Shown: positions 11,250-22,879, numbered from the stretch's first letter. The stretch: DNA of 64,000 nt from Polytrichum commune (GCA_950295325.1 OX485807.1:4466501-4530500); one strand, 5' to 3'. The notes: generated from the sequence alone by a model not told the origin. A program made the numbers and translations.

Positions 11250-11475
11250 CTATGATCGGGGAAAACCGGCAGTAAGTTACAAATGAACCGGTTGAGTTTG
11301 AGAAATAACCGGTTGAAGTTCAAGACTGCAGGAAAATTACCAATCATTTTAGAGGGATTTATAGAATATACCCCAATTTAATAAAGCAAAACCGGAGGAT
11401 GTCAACACGTAACCGGTTGGACTTGCAAACACTAGAATCTCAACCGGTTTTGTCCAAAATTCTCCCCAATCACTG
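11250..11475 (+). mobile_element. Non-autonomous hAT element (226 bp), copy 1
   Basis: Starts CTATGATCGGGGAAAACCGG and ends CCCCAATCACTG. The 8 bases GGCAGGTT stand directly outside both ends (11242-11249 and 11476-11483), a perfect hAT-type target duplication. Several ACCGGTT palindromes lie inside. It is in the opposite orientation to the copy at 11789-11993, and the two share most of their length. Confidence 0.85.
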
Positions 11476-11774
11476 GGCAGGTTTAAGCTGAAAAAATCGG
11501 GTGAAGCAGTGTACTGATATTGTTAGAATGGAATGTTTAATATCAATTCTTTAGGTGCTTTTTATGGGTGAATACATTATTTAATTACAGTACCGACTGA
11601 AAAACTTTACCCACGTCCAGACGTGCAGGCATACAGACACAATTATTAGTCTGCAACTTATAATTAGACAATGGTCAGACCTTTCTATGGCACCTTCTTC
11701 TTCCTTTTTTGATTTGATCCTAATGTAGTTCCAGTCACCCGTTGACTTGTTGGAGGAAGTTTGGGAGGCGTAAG

Positions 11775-12486
11775 GGCCACTTCACATCAGTGATTGGGAA
11801 GATTTTTGGGCATAGTCGGTTGAGATCCTAGTGTTTGCAAGTCCAACCGGGTTACATGTTGACATCCTTCGGTTTTCTTTTATTAAGTTGGGGTATATTC
11901 TATAAATTCTTCTAAAATGATCGGTAATTTTCCTGCAATCTTCAACTTCAACCGGTTCATCTGTAACTAACTGCCAGTTCTCCCCGATCATAGCTTCACA
12001 CACGAGCCAAGAGTTGTGACCATGAAATCGTGAGAGCTCAAAAGAAAGTGTCCAAAGATTGTCCCAACACACCTCCAAAATCATGTATTGTGGGCACAAA
12101 CCCTCAAGTGAGGTGTGAAGTCATATGTGATCAGGCCCTCAATCAAATGCTATTTCAATAAATTTTTATTCGTGCGGGACCTCACGCATGATAAAAAAGA
12201 ATAAATCAACGGTTGTGAGCCTTCGGAGTGCCATGGTCTCCCGGTTCTGTGTTAGGCCTACCTCCAAGAGGGAATTTTTGAAAATAATCCAAGTGACCAT
12301 GAAACATGATCCATTTGATGCCATGTAGAAATCCATGTAGACATTACATCCATCTTGCAATCACATAGTCCGTTGGTCCCTTATGCGTAGTGTGAAGCAA
12401 ACTTGGACCAGCTCTGTCTTTTCCACCAATGAGAGTGCTTGAAGTGTAATGGTCACGGGCTCTCAGTCTCGTGTGTGAAGTGGCCC
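11775..12486. mobile_element. PIF/Harbinger-like non-autonomous element, second copy
   Basis: Ends are GGGCCACTTCACA at the left and TGTGTGAAGTGGCCC at the right. TAA flanks the left end; the right flank reads AAA, probably a decayed duplication. It carries a hAT insertion at 11789-11993 only 14 bases inside its left end. Without that insertion it is about 0.5 kb, and it aligns with both outer parts of the element at 1287-3562. Confidence 0.8.
11789..11993 (-). mobile_element. Non-autonomous hAT element (205 bp), copy 2, nested in Harbinger element
   Basis: Starts CAGTGATTGGGAAG and ends TCCCCGATCATAG. The flanks CTTCACAT (11781-11788) and CTTCACAC (11994-12001) are an 8-bp target duplication with one change, and they fall within the terminal repeat of the host Harbinger element. 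The hAT is therefore the younger insertion. Confidence 0.88.
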
Positions 12487-12573
12487 AAACTGTAGTGCAG
12501 ACTGCAGACTGGAATCTTACTATGCATGACACAATGTACAGACACAATGCAGGCCTATATAAAGTGTGTACAC

Positions 12574-12942
12574 CAATGTTCGGACTGGTATATGTATAGG
12601 TGAATGCATGGTATCGATAAATGGTATCAAAGAATCTACTCGGTTAGTATCCAAATTGTAATATCAGTCAAATATAAATATCGGTGAGTATATCATCATG
12701 ATAAAAGAATAATTTTTGTATATCCAAGTTATTGCTTGGGTCAATACTATTTGAAGCCATAAGTTTGATATTAGGGTGATTTTATCTAGGTATAAAATAG
12801 GTTTTTGAATGGTATATAGACCCAAATGGTATTAGGAAAAAAAAATCTTAACAATCCATACCCTATTGGTATCAAAAAATGAAAAATCATTGTTATAGGT
12901 ACCTGGATGAAATCAAAAAAAGATGATATCATTTCAACATTG
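12574..12942. mobile_element. CAATGTTGG-type non-coding element, copy 1
   Basis: Starts CAATGTTCGGACTGG and ends CAACATTG, inverted ends. The interior has the GAATGCATGGTATC and GGGTCAATACTATTTGAA blocks that recur at 19107-19449 and 55165-55640. No clear target duplication. Many GGTATC/GGTATTA repeats lie within. Confidence 0.6.
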
Positions 12943-13545
12943 GCGTTCATCCTAGAGTATATGAATAACATGATTATCGTGCTGCCATAAATGGTTCATA
13001 AGAAGTATTCTAACCTTTCAAAAAAACCTTCATCAAACGTAACTTAAGTTTGAAATTACCAAAAAAAATTTAAAAAAATTCTTCATTCTTTCAAAACAAA
13101 TTTTGTCCCGTCAAACAACATAGCATACTTCAACAAGCTAAGCTTATACTATGGCACTGAGAATAAAACATGGAGATTTGGGATCAAAACGTTCAAATCG
13201 TTAGCATGCTATAGCTTTCAATCCGAATATGAGTTCAACATCTACAATGGTTGTTCATTTGGCACTGTAGAGCATGGAGCTCGTACTCAATATTAGAAAA
13301 ATGAACAAGGTCCCACCTTTTAGTAATGTTATGAGAGTTTCAACATTGCATCTAATTTCTCTACATGTGTGTTGTCAGTGGCATCATTGCCATGGCAAGA
13401 TGTATACATGGTGAACCCAGTTTGTAGAAAAGGCCGCCAAACCTCCATATTCCAATGTGCATTTGCCACATGTGTCAACACGTCTTAGATCATCCATTCA
13501 TTACCATCTCCATAACATGGTTCACTCAAACTCCTAGTCATGGTA
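12943..13545. other. Intergenic, nothing recognised
   Basis: AT-rich, with no frame of note on either strand. Confidence 0.5.
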
Positions 13546-13726
13546 CAGTGGTATAGTCCTACCTCTTTAAGAGACACTCGATAATACGACAACCTCGATA
13601 TAATGACACAAATTATGTAAACTATACTTTTTAGTTAGAATCCACCTCTATAATACGATTGTCATATTGTTAATACGACACTCCCGGACTCCCAGAATGT
13701 CATGTTATAGAGGTAATAAAACCATA
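13546..13726. mobile_element. Pogo/Lemi-like MITE
   Basis: The left end CAGTGGTATAGTCCTACCTC and the right end, read inverted as TATGGTTTTATTACCTCTAT, resemble the ACCTCTATAA-rich ends of plant pogo-like (Tc1/mariner) MITEs. A TA precedes the left end. Repeats of the CTCGATAATACGA type lie inside and recur near 16880. The exact right edge is uncertain. Confidence 0.5.
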
Positions 13727-14262
13727 TATGGCGGGTAGGCCACATGTATAAGTACATAGTTAATATGGAATTTATGTAACTTTCACACATGAAATGTGGA
13801 TAAAAGAAAATCTTAATGTAAAACAATGTTAAAATATGGGAACTAAGGGAACTAGGTTCTCTATCTCAAAACCTAATCAAAGAGACTCATTAGCTTGTGT
13901 CTTTTTCGCAACAATTTTTCACTTAAACCTTAAACCAAGGTGCACAATTTGTTTTCAATCATTTGGAACTTAATTTTAATCAGATTGCTTTGATTTGCAT
14001 ATCGCTAGAAGGTTGTTGAGATTGTGCTTCATTTGGTGGTAGTTTTACTTAATTATGAATTGTATTGGTAGAGTTATGACCGTTTGAAGGTTGGTTGAAT
14101 TTCAAAAGTTGATAGTAAAGAAGTTGATTGACCTCCATGTATTGTAAAAGTGGCATACGTCAACATCATGCTCAGTTGTTAGTTGCATTGTTTATGAACC
14201 ACCCATTAGATTTTACTCTTGCATACATAATGAAGTTGCAAGCCATATTGGAGAAGCTTGAG
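13727..14262. other. Intergenic, nothing recognised
   Basis: No gene or repeat with clear ends was found before the pyrimidine-rich 3' edge of the LINE at about 14263. Confidence 0.45.
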
Positions 14263-16000
14263 AAAAGAAAAGAAAAAATAACGCATGTACTAGGTATCGG
14301 CATGAATGTGAACCCATTGGCCAAATGCTGATCACAACAGTTCGTGATGCAACATGAGGAGTTGTGCCTCCTTTGGGAGTTGGGCTTTGGTGGTGTGCCA
14401 TTTATCCCCTTTTGTCAGGGGGGGGGGGGGTGGGACAATAGCTTGTTTATTGTCAAATTTCCTTTTGTTAAGGACAAGGTAGGTTAGATATTTAATGACA
14501 TTTTGGTGTATATTTTTCATGAGGATCTTGATGTTGGATTTTGGGATTTTGAGGTTGGCTAGTTTGCTTATGAAATGTCTGTGTATAGCTCCCCTTACTC
14601 CGGCTATGATATTAATGAGGGGTTTGGTTTTTCATCCATTATTTTGTATGTTGTTAATTAGTGGGTCATATTTGGTGTGTTTATGCATGAGGCCTTGTTC
14701 GGGGAATCTATCGTGGCAATCTGTGAATTCATTGAATTGAACTATATATGTGGTTGAGGGCAATATAGGTGTTTGTGTTTGGTTTGGGGCTCCGAGTTTA
14801 CAAAGGATATATGGTCTTAATTTGGCTTGGCATTGGCCGGTTGTTTTTGGGCATGTACATTTGAGGAGTCACTTTGGGATTGTTTGTTCGGGTGTTGTGT
14901 TGTTGAGGTTGCCTGCATTGGTTAGTGTGAAGAATCAAGTGTGTTTGTTGGCTTATAATGTTTGGGTGATGAGGTGTACTGCTTTGTTATGTCGTGCAAT
15001 TCTTGGGCCTTTTAGATATGGGTTTTCACACGTGGATAATAGGTGGGGCCATGTGTCTATGTTGTTTTTGTGGCATAATGTGCAGTTGGGGTTTTGGTAT
15101 TTGAGGGGCCATAAGATACTTCTCCTGTGAACACCCATGTATTGGGCATATCTCAAATTCAAAGTTTGAGTGATTTGGGCATTTGTCACACTTTCATTTT
15201 TCCAGAATTGGTTGGAGAGTTTATGGTTTATTTGGTTATTGGATAGCCATTTGTCAACGTATGGAGGTTTATTTTTGGTTGTTACAACTTCACGGGTGCC
15301 ATGTTTTTTTATTATGAATGTGTGGAGATTTCGAATGGCTCCATCATGTGTGGCTGTTGGGCAGCTTGCTAGCCCGTAGGGGGTAGCGTGAGCTAGATGT
15401 ATGTGGGGTGTAGTGGATGCTTTTCCCTTAAGTGTTCCTTTGTTTGCTAGTGTGTGTGCTTTTTCATTTCCAATAATGCATGGGTGTGTGCGCACTTTGC
15501 ATATGTGAATTGAGTGTGGGGTTCAATATATCTGATGTACTATGGTTGCTATGAGGAGTTTATTTGGGTGATGGTGTTGCGATGTTGGGTGTTGTACATG
15601 GTTGTTGATTAAGAATATGTTGTTGAGGTTGTCTGTGAATATGTGTGTCTCAATTTGGGTGGTTTGTATGGATTTAATAACGACAAATATAGTGTTGAGC
15701 TCTGCTCTTAGGATGTTTTGGTATCCCTGTAATCTTTCTAATAGTTGGATACTTTTGTTGGGGCTATATACTCTTGATCTTGTGGTGTTGCCCACTATTT
15801 GACCTTTGATGTTTTTCGAAGGTGGGATAAATCACCCGTCCGTGTATATGCATTGTTGTGGGTGAAATTTAAGAGGGTGGCACTGATTGTATTTGATTGG
15901 TAGGGGTGTTGAGGTGGTATTTTTTGTTTGGGGGAGGGGTGTTTGCTTTGGGGGCATTTTTCCATGCGTTTGAGAATTTAACGCAGAGAAGGTTAATAAG
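14263..16000 (-). mobile_element. LINE 3' half with RNase H, CCHC finger and restriction-like endonuclease (copy b)
   Basis: This is the best copy of a family seen six times here. Read on the minus strand it has, in order: RNase H (IYTDG with a stop beside it, RAELN, FTDNLNNIFL, IGNEKAHTLAN); a finger C-x2-C-x9-H-x4-C (CTLCHKNN to LLSTC) followed by RIARHNKAVHLI; and an endonuclease-like domain (LRPYILCKLGAP, VQFNEFTDCHD, then AGVRGAIH). These are hallmarks of LINEs with a restriction-like endonuclease. RNase H plus this nuclease recalls the Dualen/RandI clade (family knowledge). The tail KYLTYLVLNKRKFDNKQ ends beside a run of 13 C, followed by a conserved 3' UTR of about 150 bases and a pyrimidine tract. 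Several stops break it; the reverse transcriptase is absent. Confidence 0.82.
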
Positions 16001-17838
16001 ATAGTTGTTGCTAATTTGAAGTGGCAACATTAATGGACTATTGATTCCTTCTTGAAGTCCATGTAGATTTCATAAGAGAAATTTGCATATTTGTAAAGAC
16101 TTTTGAAATAATATTATTTATTTATGTGGCCAAATATCTAATGTGTGTTTTCATGAAGTCACGGGGGGGGGGGGGGGAGACTCCTTAGGGAGGGTTGTAA
16201 TTCACATGCAATTGAGGGGTAATATTATAGGGGTATTTTGATGGCCCATATATATTAAATAGACCATTCAATTACCTAATTCATGGTGTTTGAACAATCC
16301 GTATAATTACTTACAAATTGTGACAGGAGTAATTTTTTTTTGGCTCTTAATTTATCAAAATGAATTGAAGTAAAGTAGGAAAATGAAATCCAAGGATTAA
16401 AGTCAAAGATATTTCTAATAATTTGAGTGCCAAACTAAGGCTAACCTATCAAGGAATGGCACCAAGAAACATTGAATTCCAAATGGCAGTGCTTTTGCAA
16501 TGACATTCATAAAATCTAACTTCATTCACTTAGGTTTCAAAAACACTGCAATTACATACTCAATGATACAAACAACACACAAATGCTCAATTATCAACAT
16601 GAAGATAAGTTGTAACACACTGTATATCATATCTAAATAAATATATTGGATATATTATATATGAGCTTATATTAGACATAATCCAATATGACATATTTTA
16701 TTCATCATATATTACCTCTAAAAAATTTCAATAATTTTAGGTACAAATAGTGAACTACACCATATTTTTGGTCGCATCATTCCAACTTATTTTTTTAAGG
16801 CACCCCCCTGGGGGCATGAAGTACCTTGTTATTATGACAAAAGAGGTCCGATTTTGTCATATTATTGAATTTGTGACACCTCGATAATACGATGGATTTC
16901 TCGTTTCCCAAACGTGTCATATTCAAGACGACTTATCAATGCCGCCTTAGTCAATCCACATGAAGGAATTATGGAACTATGATCTTTGGCCACATCTTGA
17001 CATTGGAGCATGTATATGAGGTCCCTCTTCACCACTTGGTAGGAATGCTTGTGGCAGGTCAACTCATACTCATGACCCTCTTCCATGTGTATGCATGTGG
17101 GATTGGTAATGGGCATAAGCATGATAAAGCATACCCAAAAAAAAAATGCTATAGTATTTTTTAGTTTGGATTCCTAAAAGTAGTAGCAAAATGATGATTA
17201 GGTTGGATTGGTGTTCATGGTACCCTTTCTTGTTGTGTTAAGTAGTCAAATACAAAATATCAAATTACATTGATGACTCATTCATCCCACTAGAGGGAGA
17301 TCTTCAAAACTTTCCATTAAAATTAGTGCTCGAAAATAAATGGCTGTAAAATTTGGTTTGGGACATAAATTTCATGACCTTAAATGTTTTGGACTTGAAT
17401 TTTTGTTCAAATTATTTGAATTCATTATAAACTTGAGAGCCCCTTGACAAAATCATTAAGAAGCTAGAATAGTAATAATATTATGTAATTTTATCATACT
17501 TGAAAAAGAATTAGATACTTGTTCAATATCACCTACCCATCACCTACTTGCACACCACTTACACTGTTTTCTAAAATATGTAGAAATATTTTGAAACTAT
17601 TTTGTCAACATAAATTACTTGTCTTTGTGAATCAATATGTTTTGTTAATATTTATGAATTACTTTTCACAAAAATCAAAATTAATATATAGGTATGGATC
17701 ACTTTCGCTTAAACCTTTGTAAGGATCATGGATTGTCCACTTTTATTGCACATCTCATCCCAAAGCATGGTTGTTGACCTTGATGAAATCTTGGTCGGAA
17801 ACAATAAGAGCTTGGCCAACAATTCAAGGACATCAAAC
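16001..17838. other. Intergenic with G15 run and pogo-like fragment
   Basis: A run of 15 G lies at 16163-16177. Around 16840-16930 there is a fragment with the CCTCGATAATACGATGG motif, related to the pogo-like MITE at 13546. The open frame overlapping it on the minus strand (16862-17122) has no recognised motif and I do not call it a gene. Confidence 0.45.
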
Positions 17839-18066
17839 CACTGCTCGGGGAGAACCGGTGGTTAGTTACAGATGAACCAGTTGAATTTCAGAAATAACCA
17901 GTTGCAATTTGAGACTTAAGGAGAATTACCGATCATTTTAGAGGAATCTATAGAAGAATAAACCTCAAATGAATAAAGAAAAACTGGAAGATGTCAACAT
18001 GTAACCGGTTGGATTTACAATCACTAGAATCTTGACCGACTATGCCCAAAAACTTCCCGGGCACTG
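17839..18066 (+). mobile_element. Non-autonomous hAT element (228 bp), copy 3
   Basis: Starts CACTGCTCGGGGAGAACCGG and ends CTTCCCGGGCACTG. The flanks are CATCAAAC on both sides (17831-17838 and 18067-18074), a perfect 8-bp target duplication. The body aligns with the copy at 11250 along its length. Confidence 0.88.
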
Positions 18067-19106
18067 CATCAAACTAAGGTATGAGGGGGTTGTACGAAAC
18101 GTAAGACATACAAATTGAGCATATGAAGCTCTTTGTTCTTACTCTAAACTCATAGAGGCATACTCCCACTCCTCTGTTTAACTTTCAAATTTAGGCTAAA
18201 AGAAAATCAAGATTATGCATCTTGAATTTTCATTCTAGAATCAAAGTGCACCTAAGTCAGGGTTTCCCTTGCCTCAAATGAATAAGACGATGCTATACAT
18301 GTATTTCCTCCCCACCTTCTTGACCACGACCTAATACGTGTGTTTCCTTATGTTCAGTTCTCTTTGTAGGGACATGTTTTTGTACATTTCAACATTTTTG
18401 TGGACATGGGCTTCTTTGCTATTTTTGGTATTGCATTAATGGCAGGCGCATTGCATGGGGTGTTCATTACATGATAGTGTATGTGATGTTGCATTTTGCA
18501 ACTGAAGAGGTACACTTGCTTCCTTCGCAACTCAAGGTTGGGAGATATTTAATTGCATTGACACTTTCCTATCATGCATGACATGTACAGACAAAGTTTT
18601 TGGTTGCAATGGACAAGTACATCTTCTTTGCACATATGAGTCCATACATAATGAATTAAACATATGAAAGTCATGTATTGAACATGGCGTTGTTATTGGC
18701 CGTCAAACCGTGGCATTGTAAGCACCTACGTCAAGGTACTTGTTTGTTGTCCATGGCAACCACATGTATGGCCATGGCAATCGCCTTGAATTGCAATGGC
18801 CAAGTCGCTACAAGCAAATTATCTTCTTCTTCTTCTTCTTCTCCCCCCCCCCCCCCCTTCCCCTCCCCTCTTCTCCTACCAACTTATCAATCAATAAAAC
18901 GGAGGGCGATCCAGTTGTCACAAGTTGATGCTGAGATAAATTGGCTCATGCATTTGATAATTCTACATACCCAGGTCCTAGATTGACCAAAGTGTCCAGA
19001 ATATGTTGCAATTATTATCAAGTGTGTCTTTGGGGAACAAAAGCAACAAGAGTGGTGTTAGGCTCCCCAAGCAGATTGTCGTAGGCCATCTCACAAACGT
19101 ACAAAC
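18067..19106. other. Intergenic with TTC/C simple repeat
   Basis: A (TTC)n tract passes into a run of 15 C at 18843-18857. The reading frames over it are products of the simple repeat. No gene recognised. Confidence 0.5.
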
Positions 19107-19449
19107 CAATGTTGGACTAGTGTATAGGTGAATGCATGGTATCAATAATCAACAATGATGGTATCAAAGAACTTACCTAGGGTATCAAAATTGTAACACT
19201 ACTCAAATATTGATATTTGGTAAGTATGTCAAGGAGAGAGAATCCTTGTATACCCAAAGTAATATTTGGGTCAATATCATTCGAAACTATATTGATGCCA
19301 GGGTGAATGTACCTAGATATGAAAATTCTTGCATGGAATATAGACCCGAAGGGTATCGAAAACAAAATTACCATCGAAAAGTATGAAATCCTCATTATAG
19401 GTGCCCAAATGGTATTAACAAAAACACGATACCCGTCCAACACTGATCA
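19107..19449. mobile_element. CAATGTTGG-type element, copy 2, with 8-bp target duplication
   Basis: Starts CAATGTTGGACTAG and near its right end has GTCCAACACTGATCA. GTACAAAC stands on both sides (19099-19106 and 19450-19457), which suggests a hAT-type insertion. The right inverted repeat lies four bases inside the duplication, an unexplained asymmetry. The interior matches the copies at 12574 and 55165. Confidence 0.7.
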
Positions 19450-19753
19450 GTACAAACGGCCTCCAAGGACGAGAAGCGCCTTGGTTGCACCGAGCCACTC
19501 TTCATCTTCCTTCTTCGTCTTGTGCTAATACGTTATCGATCGCTGAAACAGAGGGTGACCCAGTTGCCACAACTATTCTTGCTCCTTGAATCGCATCCAT
19601 TTTGTGTCCCTCTGCACTCGCACCGCTTCGCATCGACGGACAGCAGGAACACAACACAACGGAACATCAAAAACAGCAGCTCAGACTACTTTAGCGCCAA
19701 CTTCATCTCATCACGGCGTTGCTCTCGTAGGGCTTCAACGTGCTTCAATCATT

Positions 19754-19978
19754 TCACCCCAATTCCACTGCGTGGATGCTGTAGACGGAAGCGGTCAGAG
19801 TGAAGGATTTGGTAATGTTTACTTTAGGTAGTGAGAGAGCCTCGACCACATAATTGAGGCTCTCAAGAAGAGGTGCGAGTTGTTGAGAACAGTTCTCAAA
19901 TGTGGATTCCATTTGGTGGAACTTCTTCTCTTTTGGTTGATCGAGCGCTTCCTTCACCAACTCTTTGTCTCTCACGAC
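19754..19978 (-). CDS. Hypothetical exon-like frame
   Basis: A minus-strand frame reads VRDKELVKEALDQPKEKKFH and on through LAPLLESLNYVVEALSL to a TGA. It is rich in charged and helix-forming residues and looks coding. A 9-bp hairpin (GAGAGCCTC with GAGGCTCTC) lies inside. No family recognised. The plus strand is also partly open here, so the strand is not certain. Confidence 0.25.
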   Translation of the reverse strand, partial: VVRDKELVKEALDQPKEKKFHQMESTFENCSQQLAPLLESLNYVVEALSLPKVNITKSFTLTASVYSIHAVELG

Positions 19979-20270
19979 ACAATCTGAAGATTACGCGGAG
20001 CTACCACCGGCGGCTCTGTCAAAGTGCATTGTAAAGAAACGATCCAAGTCATTCCTGCTTGTACCAATTGCTAATTGATTTAGAGTTCATACCGTCATTG
20101 TCGAGGAGTTGAGAAAACAAAGTGCACATTGAGATTTATGTTATGCACCTCGAAACATTTGAAGGATAAGGACTATACACACAGTGCCTCATCCATCGCT
20201 GCGTCAAATAGCTTTGGTAAATTACAGCATTGGGTTGATTATCGTTTCCAATATTTTTTTCTTTCTACAG

Positions 20271-21973
20271 AGTCAGTTTCTGGGTGAGACACACTATACC
20301 GAGTTTGCTCGAAACCAAGGACAGGTGGTAACTGTGGAAGTTTGCTATGCGAGTTTTGAGAAGTGTTATGTATGTTGTCATTACCCATTGACACACAGAT
20401 TGACAAATTGCACCTAGGAGCCGGAGAAAAGACAACAGGAAGAGCGCAAGGAAGATTGCGCTCTTGAAGTCGGCTAGGACTGCTTGATCTCCTCCTGTTT
20501 GCGTCGTCTTTATCAAAATAGATGGAGACGTAGATTTGTTCACTCGCAACACTTAAAACTCTTCATAAAAATCGTCCAATATAAGCTACAAGCGGACTGG
20601 AGAAGCCGGAGAGTGAAAGCTTGGATGTCGAAGATGGTGAAGTGACGCAGTGAAGGATCAAGCTGTGTTTCTAATGGCTACAATGTTGGAGCTTTTCGGT
20701 CTCTTCTTCCCGGAGGGCGGCTGTGGCTTCCAACATGCCTTGGGTATCTTCAACAAAAATGTAAGCAGTATGCACCAATTCTTACTCAAGTGCCAGGACC
20801 TGTAGTAGGTGTGACAGTCTTGTGATATGACTTCAACAAAAATGGAAGCAATTTGCACAAATATTCTTACCCAACTGCCAGGATCTGTAGTGTGACATTA
20901 TTGTAACATAAATACAACAAGAATATAAGCAATTTGCACCGATGTTCTTACCCAAATGCCAGGACCTGTAGAGTGACATGTATACGATTTGGACCATTCT
21001 TACTCAACTGCCAGAACCTTTAGAGTGACAAGAGTCATGCGACATAACTTGGGAACCGATGATGCTATGACATTTTTGATGACTCACTCTTGAAAAAATT
21101 TAATAGCATCTTTTGTTGCAGCTTCCAGATGACGAGGAGACACATCGCTGCATTTTGGACTTCCAGAGCATGCGACAAATGTACACACACGAAGAGGTGG
21201 AACAGGTGATGCACCAATTGGGGTGGAAAGCTCTTGCCAAACAAGGGGGATGGCGGCGATACTTCAAAGGAGCAGATGCAAGCTCACCTCATGGGGTGGC
21301 TACCATAGCCAAGTTGCCTGCACGCTCCTTTGTTGACGCCCCCAAGCATATCATACTTGATTTTGTGAAAAGTGTGAACCGGCGTGAGAATCGCAATGTT
21401 CTTTGCTGCTGGTGAGAACTTTGTTAACTTTGGAATTCCTAATTGTCATTCTCCTACCCTTCATTTAAAATGTGGTGTTTTAGGGTTTAGGGTTTAGGGA
21501 TTTACAGTCTACTCTTGGAGCACGTGCGAAGTTTCAGCCTTGCACTTCTGAAGAGTGTGCTTTGTAGTACTAGCATTTTTATATTGTGGATTACTTAAAT
21601 CCAGGGAGTTCAGGGGAGAGTTATTTTGATATTTCTATAATTGTACTTCCTCCTGCCATTCTCCTACTCTTCTATTAGAATTGGGTGATTCTATGTGTTG
21701 TTCTGTATCTACCATCGCCTGGGAATGCTTTCTGCAGTTAAGATGCATTCATAGAGCACATGTGGACTATGCGCTTCTGAAGAGTATTTTGCAAGTTTGA
21801 TGTAGTAGCACTTTAGTGCTGTGGGCTACAAAATTGAATACTGTGGCTAACTGCAGGGAACACAGGGGACAGTTACCCTTATCAGGGTGGGAACGGCCTC
21901 TTCTGCAATAGCCTTCGATGATGTTGTCCAACGACAATTTGAAGGATATACGCTCAACAATATTGTTGTTGAG
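20271..21973 (+). CDS. Exon-like segments of an unrecognised spliced gene
   Basis: Three segments have credible splice sites. Segment 1 (20271-20324) follows a strong pyrimidine tract and CTACAG and ends at ACAG|GTGGTA. Segment 2 (21122-21411) follows TTGTTGCAG, continues in phase (LPDDEETHRCILDFQSM, then LGWKALAKQGGWRRYFKG, then FVDAPKHIILDF) and ends at CTG|GTGAGA. Segment 3 (21857-21973) follows CTGCAG and reads GTQGTVTLIRVGTASSAI, ending GAG|GTAGGT, but its open frame does not match the phase left by segment 2; in the matching phase it stops after 17 codons. Either segment 2 ends elsewhere, a small exon is missed, or the gene is decayed. No domain recognised. Confidence 0.4.
20748..21035. 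repeat. Tandem repeat, unit about 75-83 bp, about four copies
   Basis: The core TTCTTACCCAACTGCCAGGA followed by CCTGTAGTGTGACA recurs four times with drift. The spacing varies between about 70 and 83 bases. It lies in the putative intron before segment 2 of the plus-strand gene model. Confidence 0.8.
21479..21499 (+). repeat. Three telomere-type TTTAGGG repeats
   Basis: Three head-to-tail copies of the plant telomere unit lie in a putative intron. They may be a chance or regulatory telo-box-like motif, or a scar of break repair. Confidence 0.8.
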
Positions 21974-22760
21974 GTAGGTGCTTGTGAAAAGTTCACTGAG
22001 TAGGGTCAAACATGAAGGTCACAGATCGAAACCGCGCTGTGTGTTGGAGGAAGCGCATGCTATTCACTTCAAACTATGCAACTACCTGGTGATGTAATTC
22101 TGTCCATGTTAAACATACATAGAGAGCTTTCTGAAAAAATTCCAGAGCATTGTTTAAGTGAGAGTTCTGGGTAAGACTCCAACCACAACAGGATTTGTGA
22201 CAATCTGATCCACTGTCATTCAGATGGTTTGATTGTGGACCAACTAGGTGGGCATTGACAAGGTTTCAAGTTGTCAAATTAGTGCAAGTGATTCCTTGAT
22301 GATGCCTATAGGAGTATATTGATTCCTTTCAGGCAAAGCCTGTACAAGGAGGTACATTGTTTGAACATTTAAGCATTGCGCCACACCAGATGTATCATGG
22401 ATGTAGTCATTTATTTGTATCATTAAAGGGAAAGAGTGTTTGTTACAGAGCCCTGTGTACTGCCTCTTGATATCCTGCTTGTTTGAGGATGAGAAACTTT
22501 AGAATTTACATTCTGGTGCCAAACCCAACATTCCTAGCCAAACTGTCAAGAGTTCATGGCCTGTTCCTGTTTTTTTGTGGCAACTTAGTTTGCACAGTGG
22601 GGAACACTCAAACCTTGGCAGATGTTATTGCTTTTCGGTTGCACTGCTATGAACAGAGCTCAAATAGCAGAAATGAAGAATAATAGCAAAATCACTAATT
22701 CCAAGCGGCTCACTAATTGTTGTCAATTGCTCACTAATCTCAAGTGGCTCATTAATTTGG

Positions 22761-22870
22761 TGTAGGTTACAAATTTTGTGGATGCGGCTTATGAATCTGG
22801 TGTAACTTACAAATTTTGGGGATGCGGCTTATGAATCTGGTGTAACTTACAAATTTTGGGGATGCGGCTC
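22761..22870. repeat. Tandem 40-bp repeat, about 2.7 copies
   Basis: The unit containing TGTAACTTACAAATTTTGGG and GATGCGGCTTATGAATCTGG is repeated with a period of 40. The last two copies are identical over most of their length; the first has small changes. Confidence 0.88.
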
Positions 22871-22879
22871 AATGCCCAT

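Noticed and set aside
14495-15379. Plus-strand frames across LINE copy b
   Set aside because: The minus strand carries RNase H, finger and endonuclease motifs; the plus frames are mirror products.
18678-18986. Plus-strand frame with Ser and Pro runs
   Set aside because: The runs come from the TTC and C simple repeats; nothing else supports a gene.
21479-21499. Interstitial telomere site
   Set aside because: Only three repeats; too short to argue for a former chromosome end.
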